A stretch of 64,000 nt of DNA from Armigeres subalbatus (GCF_024139115.2 NC_085141.1:390772632-390836631); one strand, 5' to 3'; counted from the first letter of the stretch, positions 1-10,469 are shown. The notes: generated by a model from the letters alone, not told the origin. Translations and numbers: made by a program.

Positions 1-312
1 CGAACCCAGAATAGTAACAATAATAGCCGCAGGGATGCGCTTACTCTAGCCACACCACACCACCGCGCTATCTGTATGAAAGCATTATGTTATTTGTTCT
101 ACATAAGCCACTACCATTTGCATTGAAGATGCCACGAAAAGACTCGAATATGAAAGAAAAAGAGCAATCGTTTAGCGGCAATCGAAGTGAGCGAAAAATG
201 GTTATCACTCTCCAGGCTGTTTTTCTTTCCCGAAAAGCGATTTCTCCCCGAAAATTTCCGTGTGGGACCATCCTGTGCTCCTGAGATTGAGTGAGTGATA
301 CGAACCCTGCTC
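1..312. other. Flank of the LTR element, no gene seen
   Basis: No domain, splice signal or repeat is recognisable here. The open frames are short and overlap on both strands, as expected by chance. The stretch ends at the left target-site copy of the LTR-bounded element that follows. Confidence 0.5.
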
Positions 313-317
313 ATCAT

Positions 318-515
318 TGTGTAGCTTGCTGCTGCGCCAGGAAATCACCCATTGCGCATTATTGCACTCGGCGAAGGTATCGCCTTACTCGGATCACTGT
401 TGGACTCTGACTGGAGGGGAACGATGCTTGGCTGCTTGCTCGTCACCAACACCAAGACGGCATAAACAGCATATAATATAGAGTGGTATACAACAGGGCT
501 GTCTCGCCCCACACA
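318..515 (-). repeat. 3' LTR (198 bp)
   Basis: Matches 5442-5639 at 195 of 198 positions; the three differences cluster near 414-420. Ends are TGTG...CACA on both strands. Because the polypurine tract abuts this copy, it is the downstream LTR in sense orientation. Confidence 0.85.
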
Positions 516-530
516 TCCCCCTTTCTCTCC
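516..530 (-). other. Polypurine tract of the LTR element
   Basis: On the minus strand this reads GGAGAGAAAGGGGGA, fifteen purines directly against the LTR that starts TGTGTGGGG. This is the position and composition of a plus-strand primer in LTR retrotransposons, and it fixes the orientation. Confidence 0.75.
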
Positions 531-1100
531 GGCTTTTTTTATTAGGCTCTTGCAATTATAACTTGTCCTTGGTTTTCTCTTTTTTTGTACATGCATTATT
601 GAGCTTATATTTAATCAAACACTCGGTAAAAATACCACTATAAAGATTTATTTGCCGAAGGCACCATTCCAAGGCCAAGGAAATCGAAAACCATTTTCTA
701 TGGAATATTGTCTTATATTCAGGCAACGAACAGATATTTCCGGTTTGAATAGATGAAGTTTCCTCCAACGGTTGTTCATTCACCTCATTCATATGCTCCA
801 AGATTCAATTTGTACGTTGGTCTTCCTGGTCTTCAACCCATAGAGGGCCATCGCACTTTGTAGGTGGTTGTAAGTACGATTTTCTACTACAATTTTGGCG
901 CGTCAATCTTCAGCTGCTGAGCGAAGCACATCAACTCAACACCACGACCTCCTACCAAATATTCCACTCTCTCATTTGTCACTTTCCCATCTAGGGCTAA
1001 TGCTAATGGCTAATACATATGCCCTTTATTCGGTTTATGTCATTTACCATACCCGTCTCAATCCCTACAGATGCGTCTCCGAATTTCGTCGCTAATTCAT
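531..1100 (-). other. LTR-element interior, weak coding traces
   Basis: Minus-strand reading gives an 81-aa open frame (801-556) starting MEHMNEVNEQPLEE and, upstream (about 1005-893), a stretch containing ERVEYLVGGRGVELMCF that ends at a stop. Neither resembles a family I can name. They lie where the 3' end of pol would sit in an intact element and may be remnants of one, but there is no motif to prove it. Confidence 0.3.
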
Positions 1101-1760
1101 TCATTTCATTTATTCAGTTTACTTCTAAACAGACAATACACGGTTTGAGGCCTGCACCTGGTCTGCCCACCTCGCCGCTGTGCTCCACGCCGTCTCATTC
1201 CTGCCGGATCGGAAGCGAACACCATTTTGCAGGGTTGCTGTCCGGCATTCTTGCAGCATGTCCTGCCATCGTACCCTTGCGGATTTAGCTACCTTCTGGA
1301 TACTGGGTTCGCCGTAGAGCTTCATTCTTCGCCGCCACACAACGCCCTCTTGCACATCGTCAAAGATGGTCCTAAGCACCCGTCTCTCGAATAATCAGAG
1401 TTTCTTCTTGTTCTGGTTCTCCGTATTAGGCCCGACTTCCCCAGATGATACGCCTTCGTATTTCACGACTAACATTGTTATCAGCCGTTAGCAAGGATCC
1501 AAGGTAGACGAATACCTAGACCACCTCGAAGGTATCCCCGTCTATCGTAACACTGCTTTTCAGGCGGGCCCTGTCGCACTCGGTTCCGCCCACAAGCATG
1601 TACTTTGTCTACGATGCATTCACCACCAGTCCAACTTTTGTTGCTTCACGTTTCACGTACAGTTCTGCCACCTTTGCAAATGTTCGGCCGACAATGTCCA
1701 TGCCACCCGCGAAACAAATAAATTGACTGGATCTGTCGTCGCTGGTATTGATTCCGTAGA
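1100..1760 (-). pseudogene. RTE-clade LINE fragment, end of RT and C-terminal region
   Basis: Minus-strand translation gives a broken FAGGMDIVG (equivalent of the FADD catalytic box, with the first Asp lost), then VFVYLGSLLTADN and SREIRRR, and finally an 84-aa open end (1379-1125) with LRTIFDDVQEGVVWRRRMK and YGEPSIQKVAK. These blocks are typical of the palm-to-C-terminus part of RTE elements and match the other RTE copies in this window. Stops and frameshifts interrupt it. It lies inside the LTR element, either carried by it or inserted later. Confidence 0.75.
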
Positions 1761-2269
1761 TCTGCAGTCAAACAAAGTACGCGAACACAATAACCGCCCT
1801 AGTTTCAGCTCCGAACTTCTTCTGAAACGAACTTTCTCTCGGAGTTTGATCTGTCAAACTAAATGATGCGTTTTTTTATGCAATTTTATGAGAATCTAGC
1901 GCACTTCGTCCGAAGTTGGGTTTCTAGCCTATATCTTGCATGCTATGATGGCATAAACACCAGCTATCTCGCATCGACAAAACACGCTAGCAGTGCACCA
2001 CTATCTTGTGCATCTTCGCATTCGTTCAAAAGCCTTCATTCCTTACACAAGCAAAATTATCGGCCACATATAGCAGATAAGCAAATTCTGCATTTATTAT
2101 CCGCTCTTTTTTTCCGTTATTCAATCACACGCACATTCTCTAAAAATAGTGATCGACATCAGTATTGTGCCATATTCCGAGTACTGATCAAATTTGACAC
2201 GATATTTTAGGGAACATCAGGGCTAGCGAAATATCAAATTCTTTTTTAAATGAAACTGTATCTGAATGA
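1761..2269. other. Interval with no recognised feature
   Basis: A 115-aa plus-strand open frame (1863-2210) is present, but its composition is that of AT-rich DNA read by chance and it shows no motif. I see no repeat or RNA gene. Confidence 0.4.
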
Positions 2270-2660
2270 TAAATACATCTCAAGACAAGACTGGCATCAC
2301 CATCGATGCAAACTCATGGTGCAGCTACATTGTCTTCTTTTATGTCTTTTCCTGTCATGTACATCGTTTTCCAGGTGGTCATGACTGTAGCAGGTTTCCT
2401 CTATCTTGTCGTTCCGTGTCAAAGAACCAATTCCGACATTGCTAAACGGTCCTTATACAAATCATACTAATAGAGTTATTCCACACCAAAGCGTAACTCT
2501 CTGAATGTTCCCGAAAGGATCGAAACCGTTCGTGTAATTTGAAATACTCGTTTTTCCCCTTTCCAACGTCGCCTTAACTAATCTTGTTAGTTTATCCGAA
2601 AGTTCACATTCGTGCATTAAATGCCATAGCAAACGAACATAACAAAACAATACAGATTTA
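2270..2660 (-). pseudogene. RTE-clade LINE scraps
   Basis: The minus frame 2650-2462 contains LLWHLMHECELSDKLTRLVK, the RT block that follows the AAYD box in RTE elements (compare QLWQLMHENGFPDKLIRLIK of the 47.5-50.8 kb copy). The part near 2290-2380 aligns by nucleotide sequence with 48140-48230 of that copy. Two non-adjacent pieces of one LINE are therefore present, separated by a deletion. Confidence 0.65.
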
Positions 2661-2701
2661 TTTTTAGTATTCTATTCTGTAGTGTGCTCATAACATGTAC
2701 G

Positions 2702-3220
2702 GGAAGATCATATGATCATATGATAATTACTTCTGCCTCATACGCAGCTAGTCGTGGGATCAATCCCAAGTTCAATTCTCCTACTTTTTTTCTCCATATA
2801 TTTCTCATGTTTTAGCAATTGCTAAGATTAGAAATAGACTGAATACCGGTTCCATCTTCTATTCTCTATCTACAACTTGACTAATTCTAGCCGTAATTGT
2901 TAGAAATCGAAAAGAGCGAAAGGAAGCTCGTTTTGGCATCCATTGCAACCTGGTAATCAAGATGAGCCTCTTCCATAGAACCTATCCGCTAGATTCCAAT
3001 AACATTCTCGTGGCGAGTGCAGAAGTGTTCTTGGTTTACAATGTGACGAGTAACTGCATCTTTTATCAATTCCTTTACATCTACGGTAGCATGAAAGGAC
3101 GTGGCCAGCGCCGTTTGTTAACCCCCCTAGAGCTTTTGAACTGAGCACATTGAGATGCAATTGTTTTGGTAAAACACGGAGTAGCAACTACGACATGTAA
3201 GGTTATCATGCTCAGGCTCT
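2702..3220 (+). mobile_element. Feilai-like tRNA-derived SINE, old diverged copy
   Basis: Shares with 22677-23308 the tRNA-like head (CTTCTGCCTCATACGCAG, then the box B-like GGGATCAATCCCA), the middle blocks and the end GTAGCAACTACGA, but with many substitutions and small gaps. The box B of the younger copy is GGTTCAATCCC. The tail repeat is decayed to CTCAGGCTC. It is the most diverged of the four copies here. The name Feilai rests on recalled resemblance. Confidence 0.7.
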
Positions 3221-3879
3221 ACTTTGTTAATGCAGTGTTCTTCTCATAAGACAAGAACCTCGACTAATTCTATTCGCTTTTGGAGCGAAACATCGTGATT
3301 TCGCATGAATTAAAACTCAAGCATAATCAATTTCTTCAAATTTGCGAGCAAGTTCTCCAAAACATTAGGACTCCAATATTAAGATCTGGGCAGGGCTCTG
3401 GGTATCATTTAACCACCATGGTTGGAGATACATCCAATATTATTCCTGACATTCGATATTAGCTGCACCAAGTTGGGGTCTCCAGTTAGCCTTGTGAGCA
3501 AAAACGTAGGATTGCCACTGCTTATAGAATACGAAGTTGAAATGCAGGACCATAGATGGGATATCACAATTGCTAAACATTACTTTATTTTGCAATTTGA
3601 AATCAAGGCTCTTCAAAAGCGTCATTGCGGCATCCACAACTTCAATATTACTTTCTTACAACGTGCCTTTGCAGTTTTTTTTAATTTGCATTTTTTTATT
3701 CGGTGGTTCAGTTGAACCATGCTACAATAAGCTGAATTTGGCAGATTTGGCCATTGTGTTTTTCGTCATCAAACCATTTCAACTATGAACGGACCTTTCA
3801 AATCGCCCACGACATGCTTTGAACTGTGCTCCAACTCGCAAACCTTCAGCTATTCAATTTTTCTGGCTGTCATCATAAC
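3221..3879. other. Interval with no recognised feature
   Basis: AT-rich sequence with overlapping short frames on both strands and no motif. It precedes the start of the diverged minisatellite units. Confidence 0.4.
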
Positions 3880-5240
3880 TCGCATATCATTCCAACTTTA
3901 CTATGCGGTCTTCCCAACACACCATTACGGTTCTCAAAACACGTAAAAATCTCAACTTTTCTTGGCGGTCCACCCAACACGACATTTCAGTTCTTCCACA
4001 CGCAAATCATTCAAGCTTCACTTAGCGAGCTTACCAATACGCCATTATGGTCCTCAAAACACGCTAATCATCAACGGTCTAAGACGAGTTATGTAACTCC
4101 ATTTAATTCCACCAATTATTTCGATATCTTTGCAGATACGTATTTCGACCACAACTGTGTGGTTGTCTTCAGTGTCTCGTACTTGACTCGACGACGCTAA
4201 TCATTTTTACTTTGCTTGGCGGTCTTCAAAACATGCAAGTCATTTAATCTTTACTTGGCTGTTCACTAAACACGCCATTGCGGTACTAAAACACGCAAAT
4301 TCTTTCATCTTTACTTGGCGGTTCTCCAAACATACCACAGCAATTCTTAAAATACGCAAATGATTTCATCTCTACTTGATGGTCTTCCCAACATGTCATA
4401 GCGGCCCTCAAAACCCGCGAAAAAATCATCTTTACTAGGCGGTGCTCCAAACACGCCATTGCGGTCCTCAAAACTCGCAAATCATTCCATCTTTATTTGG
4501 CGGTCCTCTAAACACGTTATTGCGGTCCTCAAAACTCGCCAGTCATTTCAACTTTTATTGGCGGTCCTCCAAACACGCCATTGCGGTCCTCAAAACTCGC
4601 AAAGTATTTCATCTTTACTTGGCGGTCCTCCAAATTTGCCATTGCGGTCCTCAAAACACGCGAAACAATTCATCTTTTCTTGGCGGTCCTCCAAACTCGC
4701 CATTGCGGTCCTCAAAACTCGTCTATCATTTCATCTTTTCTTGGCGGTCCTCCAAACACGCCATCCATTGCGGTCCTCAAAACTCGCAAAACAATTAATC
4801 TTTTCTTGGCGGTCCTACAAACTCGTCATTGCGGTCCTCCAAACTCGCCAATCATTTTATATTTTTTTTGACGGTCCTTCAAACACGCCATTGCGGTCCT
4901 CAAAACTCGCAAAACAATTCATCTATTCTTGGCGGTCCTCCAAACTCGCCATTGCGGTCCTCAAAACGCGCAAAACAATTAATCTTTTCTTGGCGGTCCT
5001 CCAAACTCGCCATTGCGGTCCTCAAAACTCGCCAATCATTTCATCTTTTCTTGGCGGTCCTCAAAACTCGCCAATCATTTCATCCTTTCTTGGCGGTCCT
5101 CCAAACACGCCATTGCGGTCCTCAAAACTCGCAAAACAATTAATCTTTTCTTGGCGGTCCTCCAAACTCGCCAATCATTTCATCTTTTTTTTTTGGCCAA
5201 ACGCCATTGCGGTACTCAAGACACGCAAACAATTTCGAAT
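3880..5240 (+). repeat. 61-bp minisatellite array
   Basis: About fifteen units start near GGCGGTCCTCCAAAC at spacings of 60-62 bp (one of 40 and one of 65) from about 4316 to 5180. Degraded units extend left to about 3880. Each unit is itself a near-duplicate: GCGGTCCTC-C-AAACTCGCC is followed about 24 bp later by GCGGTCCTC-A-AAACTCGC. Divergence rises leftward, suggesting homogenisation at the right end. Because 61 is not a multiple of three, frames rotate through the same three peptide phases, which yields long but meaningless open frames. The array lies near the 5' end (in sense) of the LTR element. Confidence 0.92.
4080..4200. mobile_element. Half of a palindromic MITE
   Basis: Contains ATTTAATTCCACCAA, then GCAGATACGTATTTCGACC, the same order as one arm and loop of the palindromes at 13231-13366 and 41944-42110. 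The second arm is missing. It interrupts the diverged left part of the minisatellite. Confidence 0.6.
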
Positions 5241-5423
5241 CTTCTCCGTTTTACTTACTTACGCAACCGCGTCTCTCCCAATTTGGAGCACCGGTCCCCA
5301 CGTAAACACTTACCTTTTCTTCTGAGATTGCGCAGTGGGTGATTTCCATGACGCAGTATTTTTATCAGGCACATTAGTTTTAACATTATTCCACTTGATA
5401 CTAACAAAAAATGAGTAGTAAAA

Positions 5424-5441
5424 CCTGCCACTGTCGCCAAA
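5424..5441 (-). other. Primer-binding-like site
   Basis: On the minus strand the bases next to the LTR are TTTGGCGACAGTGGCAGG. TGGCGAC at this place resembles the primer site recalled for BEL/Pao elements, where the 3' end of a tRNA primes first-strand synthesis. The tRNA was not identified by comparison. Confidence 0.55.
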
Positions 5442-5639
5442 TGTGTAGCTTGCTGCTGCGCCAGGAAATCACCCATTGCGCATTATTGCACTCGGCGAAG
5501 GTATCGCCTTACTCGGATCACTGTTGGACTCTGACTGAGGGAGAACGATGCTTGGCTGCTTGCTCGTCACCAACACCAAGACGGCATAAACAGCATATAA
5601 TATAGAGTGGTATACAACAGGGCTGTCTCGCCCCACACA
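5442..5639 (-). repeat. 5' LTR (198 bp)
   Basis: Partner of 318-515. On the minus strand it carries CACTCTATATTATATGC, an AT-rich TATA-like core about 30-50 bases into the LTR. The downstream interior (about 5320-5300, minus) contains AAAAGGTAAGTG, a good splice-donor match just after the leader. Confidence 0.85.
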
Positions 5640-5699
5640 ATCATCTTTTTTGTCATTTTTGTTTCTCGTTTGAGGCTTACCATTTTCTTTTGCCTTTTT

Positions 5700-7672
5700 G
5701 CCTTTCTCGTATACAAAGCATAGTGGCTACTTTCTACCAAAGCTGTGGCACCACCAACGAGCTGGGAACCGGCTTCATAGTGCTGGGTAAGATGCGCCAA
5801 AGCGTGATTGGGTGGCAGTCAATCAACGCAAGAATGTGCAAGCTGAGGATTAAAGGCCGTTTCTTCAACTATAGCATCATCAACGTGCACTGCCCACACG
5901 AAGGGAGACCCGACGACGAGAAAGAAGCGTTCTACGCACAGCTGAAGCAGACATAGGATGGATGCCCACTGCGGGACGTCAAAATCGTCATCGGTGACAT
6001 GAACGCACAGGTAGGAAGGGAGGAAATGTATAGACCGGTCATCGGACCGGATAGTCTGCACGCCGTATCGAATGACAACGGCCAACGATGCATAAACTTC
6101 GCAGCCTCCCACGGAATGGTAGTCCGAAGCACCTTCTGTCCCCGCAAAAATATCCACAAGGCCACATGGAGATCACCTAACCAAGAAACGGAAAACCAAA
6201 TCGACCACGTTCTAATCGACGGTAAATTCTTCTCCGACATCACGAACGTCCGCACTTACCGCAGTGCAAATATTGAATCCGACCACTACCTCGTTGCAGT
6301 ATGCCTGCGCTCAAAACTCTCGAAGGTGTACAACACTCGTCGAGATTGCTGCAACACAGCACGATGGCGAACGAGGCACGATATAAACAGGCGCGGCACA
6401 GACAAAACCCATTTTCCGGAGGAAACAGCGCCAGCAGGAAGATCGAGACCGTGAAGAGACGGAGCAACTGTACCGCGCTAATAACACAGGAAAGTTCTAT
6501 GAGAAGCCAACCGTTCACGTAAGGGCCACGTGCCACAGCCTGATATGTGTAAGGACATATACGGGAACCTTCTTACGAACGAGCGTGAGGTGATCCAAAG
6601 GTGGCGGCAGCACTACGAAGAGCACATGAATCGCGATGTGGCAAACAACGGTGGCGGTGTGGAAATGAACCTAGGAGCATGCACGCAGGACATGCGATTT
6701 CCGGCTCCGAATATCCAGGAAATCCAGGAGGAGATTGGCCGGCTGAAAAACAACAAAACCTCTGGAGTTGACCAACTACCAGAAGAGCTGTTTAAACACG
6801 GTGGCGAGGCACTGGCTAGAGCGCTGCACTGGGTCATTACCAAGGTTTGAGCGGATGAGGTTCTGCCGCAGGAGTGGATGGAAGGTGTCGTGTGTCCCAT
6901 CTACAAAAAGGGCGATAAGATGGATTGTAGCAACTACCGCGCAATCACATTGCTAAACGCCGCCTACAAGGTACCGTCCCAAATTTTATGCCGCCGACTA
7001 TCACCAATTGCAAGAGAGTTCGTGGGGCAATACCAGGCGGGGCAGTACCAGATCAGATGTTTGCCGTACGTCAGGTATTGACGAAACGCCGCGAATACAA
7101 CGTGCTCACACATCAACTATTTATCGACTTCGAAGCCGCATATGGTACAATCGCTCGGGATCAGCTATGGCAGCTAATGCACGAACATGGATTTCCGGAT
7201 AAACTGATACGGTTGATCAAGGCGACGAAGGATCGGGTGATGTGCGTAGTTCGAGTTTCAGGGGCATTCTCGAGGCCCTTCGAAATGCGCAGAGGGTTAC
7301 GGCAAGGTGAGTGTCTGCTATTCAACATCGCTTTGGAAGGGGTTATACAAAGAGCCGGGGTCTAGAACAAGTAGTACGATTTTCACGAAGTTCGTCCAGT
7401 TATTTGGTTTCGCCGACGACATAGATAATATGACACGTAACTTTGAGAAGATGGAGGAAGCTTACATCAGACTGAACGACAATGATCCAAAGGGAACAAG
7501 AAGGCAAAGTGAGCAGCAAACGAGGTGGATCGATCCGGTGGAAGACGATTTGCGACCCTCTGCTTACTGCATAGTTGGCGTCGTGCAGCCATGGACCGAG
7601 TCAAATGGAAAATACTCTCATGTACTGCATAGCCCACTCTGGCCTTAGTCTGAAAAAATAATAAATATATTG
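5700..7672 (+). pseudogene. RTE-clade LINE, 5'-truncated and frameshifted (copy 1)
   Basis: An endonuclease/reverse transcriptase protein in several frames. Endonuclease: GTGFIVLGKMRQSV, then FFNYSIINVHCP, VIGDMNAQVG (metal-binding block), ENQIDHVLID and IESDHYLVAV (catalytic Asp-His). RT: FIDFEAAYG (the usual AAYD aspartate is Gly), GLRQGECLLFNI (the GDxLSP bases are deleted) and LFGFADDIDNM (catalytic FADD kept). At least four frame changes and an internal stop at 5953-5955 make it dead. The end CTCTGGCCTTAGTCTGAA with a TAA-rich tail matches the 3' end of the 47.5 and 46.6 kb copies. The AUG-proximal part is missing. It resembles JAM1. Confidence 0.88.
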
Positions 7673-7854
7673 GTATAGAAGATGTCCCACTTTTGATTCA
7701 GGAACTTCGTCGTTCCAGGTACAAGGCTAACCATAACTGCTGAATCAATAGTTTGCCTCGCACTACAATAAGTCCTCTATCAATCCTTACGGGTCGAATA
7801 GTTGAGAAATAGTTGAAAGAATAGCTCTCTTAGTTGCTCGTGATATGTTCTGTC

Positions 7855-8430
7855 TTATATTGAAGTTGAGTCGATATTGGTCTTCTCCGGTTCCCAGCAA
7901 ATGCCTAGAGTTTTAACGGTTTCGTCTGGATCAAATCGAATGCTGGATTGAGTTCCTAGACAATCTGCATCGAGTCCTTCTAGAACTGCTCCCTTCGACA
8001 ACAGAATCGTTATCTCGTCACGCCACTGAATGGCTTCCGGTACGGAGTTCTTTTCCCAGTGGATAGGCCTGATCCTCATCGATTGCGAGCTGCTGCAGTG
8101 TGCGTGAAGTTAGGAAGAAAAAGCAGCAAGACCGTGGTAGGTGATCGTCTGAAGTTCATAGATTTTAGGGAGGTATAGATGCATCAGATCGCCAGATTAT
8201 TCTTTAAAGTGGAGCGTCTTTGGGATGGATTAGTTTCTGGTGATACATTTTGGCAATAGGTATCAACAACCATAGCAACAGGAAACTTTCGAAAACGTAT
8301 AACGAGAGTCAGAAGATCTTCCTGCACAACCGGATCCACCAACAGCGCGTCATTCAAAGAGTATCTAGAACTGGTTGTACTAGACCCATCGAACACAACA
8401 CGTGTTTTTGTGGTCGTGCTGGACTTGTCA
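7855..8430 (-). pseudogene. BEL/Pao reverse transcriptase fragment
   Basis: Minus-strand frames read RVVFDGSSTTSSRYSLNDAL and GPVVQEDLL-like LLVDPVVQEDLLTLVIRF (8400-8250), then TQSSIRFDPDETVKTLG and ICWEPEKTN (8079-7855). These are the early RT block (VVFDAS...SLNDxLxxGPxVQEDL) and the late block (FD...VKTLGLxWxP) of BEL/Pao pol. About 100 bases between them are scrambled, and the catalytic YVDD region is not seen. A dead internal fragment. Confidence 0.75.
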
Positions 8431-8974
8431 GATCATTAGTTTTCTTGCGAATTTATCGGCAAAAACTTGCTCGGGGCATCACCTCGTCCAGTAGCTTTAT
8501 AAAACTTTTGTTCGGGAAGCTGCTCAAAATCCAATTTCAACGATTTTGCGATTTTTTAACCAGACCAACGTATTTTCGAAGCCGGAGTCCAAAATTAATT
8601 TTCAATTTGCGACTTCCATTGCGTATAACTTCCTTCAAACAAAATGAATCGCGACGAATTTTTCAGTACTAAAATAGGAGACATTTAACAACAAACTGCT
8701 GTCAAAACATTCCAGTTCCGACCACTAGGAGCGCTACAGTAAAATAAACAATGCGTCCCAGTATTAAATGACTCAAGCTTTAGCTCTGATTGTTAGCGGA
8801 TGCGACGTGGTGTTCCTAAGCCTTAATGGTATCATCGAGAAGTCTGATGCACAGAAGATGTTCCAACAAGGTACGCCAGGTATCTGTTGGCTCACCCATC
8901 TGCTTGAGAATTTTGATGTGTCGCTGAAATTCATCCAGGGTCGAATGTAGGGCAGCTGCAGTATCCTTTTTCAT
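8431..8974. other. Interval between BEL/Pao pieces
   Basis: The order gag (right) and pol (left) on the minus strand suggests this is a decayed or replaced part of the same element. A 60-aa plus-strand frame (8768-8950) ends LLENFDVSLKFIQGRM, weakly like the end of a retroelement RNase H domain. I do not rely on it. Confidence 0.35.
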
Positions 8975-9280
8975 TCATTTCAGGTCCTGGTAATGTCGCT
9001 TCTTGAATAAATATTCGTTGGAATATCTACTGATTAATGAGTCCCGTGCCAGAGTATGATTTGCAGCAGTAATGGCTATTTTTGCAATCGATTGAGCAGC
9101 TTCTACCTTCAGGGCAGCCCGCACATAATGGCACTTTTGTATCACGGGCAGCTCATCGTTGTCGTGGATAAGTCCTTGAACGTGTCGGGGAACGTTAACC
9201 ATTGACGGTAATCATCGTCAAACTCAGGAGGCGAAATGGTAGGCAAGGCGGAATTGACGCGATGGGGGTTAACTAACTTC
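8975..9280 (-). pseudogene. BEL/Pao gag fragment (DUF1759-like)
   Basis: Minus-strand reading gives LPTISPPEFDDDYRQWLTF, a frame change, then LIHDNDELPVIQKCHYVRAA and AAQSIAKIAITAANH. This follows the gag pattern PxFxGxxxxWxxFxDxFxxLIHxNxxLxxxxKxxYLxxxLxGxAxxxI of Pao-type elements. The frameshift lies near 9170-9190. It is upstream, in sense, of the RT piece at 7855-8430 and is probably the same insertion. Confidence 0.72.
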
Positions 9281-9409
9281 CTTTCGTGTGATAGTCGATA
9301 GCGTGAAAAACATTTATCGGGATGGTATCGGGCTACAGTATGTAGCATCCATGTATGGTACAGAGCATTGCGCTTTCTGTCATATGACAATTTTGTACAT
9401 GTGGCCCCT

Positions 9410-9620
9410 TCTGACAAACGGTCATTTAAACGGCTTTTTCGGCCAAATAACCAGTTCGGCCGAACGACATTTTCCGCCATATGTCGTTTTCGACCTTTTT
9501 ATCTTCGGCCAAATGGGTTTCGAGGTAATGATTAGTCGGCCAAATGTCATACGGTCAAATAGCTTTCAACCTAATGGCTTTTGACCGAATGTGTTTCGGC
9601 CAAATGCATTTCTGGTATTT
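9410..9620. repeat. Degenerate TCGGCCAAATG tandem repeat
   Basis: Loose units of about 18-22 bp alternate TTCGGCCAAAT, TTTCGACC and CGGCCGAACGAC in both senses. The block CAGTTCGGCCGAACGACATTT recurs nearly exactly at 63917-63937, and a weaker set is at 61750-61990. The units look like subterminal repeats of a DNA transposon, but no TIR or transposase is visible here. Confidence 0.7.
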
Positions 9621-9824
9621 CCTTGGCTGATTCCTGGCTGACTACAACAAAAAAGGGAACATTACCGGAGGAGAATGACCGGCTCTTGGAAACTTCGGTT
9701 TGATCGTGAAAAGGTGAAAACAACATCCCAAAATATTTTTTTTTTAATATCTTGGCTGTACATATGCACAGCACATGTTTCGAAATGGACAAATTGATAT
9801 GAAATTTGCGAAAAAGAATCCACG

Positions 9825-9895
9825 TGCCTTAGAGGGACTCGAACCCTCAACCTCCTACTCTCTAGATAGGCGTGATAACCCCTACACAACAAGAC
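9825..9895 (-). other. tRNA-like segment (left arm)
   Basis: Minus-strand GAGGGTTCGAGTCCCTC is a perfect T-arm with the box B GGTTCGAGTCC. The D-arm and box A are poor and the anticodon stem is irregular, so this is a Pol III SINE head rather than a tRNA gene. Confidence 0.6.
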
Positions 9896-10262
9896 GACTT
9901 AAAGGTCACGTTTGCGGAAAAGCCATCAGAATCCGAGTACCAACCTCTTTTTTGCAAATTGTACGGCCGAGTTGCCGAATAATATGCAATTAATTGTAAT
10001 CTGAGTACATGCGGCCGCAGGCGTATGGCAATCAAACAAGCAAGCCTTTGGCACAGCAGAGTGTGATTGATTCGCACTCTATACAAATCCGCCCAGCCCG
10101 TTGTTGGGGGCATAGAGTGCGATCCCCTCAACAGTAAAGCACATGTGAAGATTGGACAAATCAAACATCCGAAAGATATTCAATTTGCAAAAAAAGAGCA
10201 AACCGCGGTGGAGGTTTGTACTCGGATTCTGATGGCTTTTCCGCAAACGTGACTTTTAAGTG

Positions 10263-10333
10263 GTCTTGTTGTGTAGGGCTTACACGCCTATCTAGAGAGT
10301 AGGAGGTGGAGGGTTCGAGTCCCTCCAAGATAC
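10263..10333 (+). other. tRNA-like segment (right arm)
   Basis: Plus-strand mate of 9825-9895 with the same T-arm (GAGGGTTCGAGTCCCTC) and an acceptor-like pairing of GTCTTG with CAAGAT. The D region is not tRNA-like. It is read as a SINE promoter remnant. Confidence 0.6.
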
Positions 10334-10469
10334 GTGGATTCTTTTTCGCAGATTTCATATCAATTTGTCCATTTCGAAACATGTGCTGTGCAAATGCACA
10401 GCCAAGATATTTAACAAAAAAATGGTTTTCGTACAGCCGAGTTGCCGAATAATATGCAATTAATTGATC

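Larger units (their letters stand above)
313..5644 (-). mobile_element. LTR-bounded retrotransposon without recognisable gag/pol
   Basis: Two direct 198-bp repeats (318-515 and 5442-5639) begin TGTGTAG and end CCACACA and differ at only three positions. The pair is flanked by the 5-bp duplication ATCAT (313-317 and 5640-5644). On the minus strand a purine-only tract lies just before the repeat at 318-515 and a primer-binding-like site just after the repeat at 5442-5639, so the element runs right to left. The 4.9-kb interior shows no reverse transcriptase, integrase or capsid homology of LTR type. It holds a 61-bp minisatellite, an old SINE and two RTE LINE scraps. The near-identical LTRs imply a recent insertion, so the element was probably already coding-deficient and moved in trans. 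BEL/Pao is the likeliest helper from the TGGCGAC primer site, but that is inference. Confidence 0.8.
9746..10412. repeat. Inverted repeat with two tRNA-like SINE heads
   Basis: Arms 9746-9961 and 10181-10412 are reverse complements with moderate divergence. They share CACAGCACATGTTTCGAAATGG, the tRNA-like segment, GCGGAAAAGCCATCAGAATC, and GCAAATTG at the inner end. A 36-bp block beginning GTAC(G/A)GCCGAGTTGCC follows each arm in direct orientation (9961-9996 and 10431-10466). The arrangement could be two opposed SINE insertions or one palindromic element. Confidence 0.75.

Noticed and set aside
4200..5240. CRISPR-like regular array
   Set aside because: Units are contiguous 61-bp repeats with an internal half-repeat and no unique spacers, in a eukaryotic genome.
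4459..5325. 288-aa open frame
   Set aside because: It is the 61-bp repeat read through; all three forward frames are open and cycle through the same peptides, so this is not a protein gene.
8768..8950. RNase H end of an LTR or LINE element
   Set aside because: Only LLENFDVSLKFIQGRM is suggestive; the rest shows no motif.
10263..10333. tRNA gene
   Set aside because: Only the T-arm and box B are good; the D-arm and anticodon arm are not tRNA-like, and an inverted copy lies nearby. It is a SINE head.
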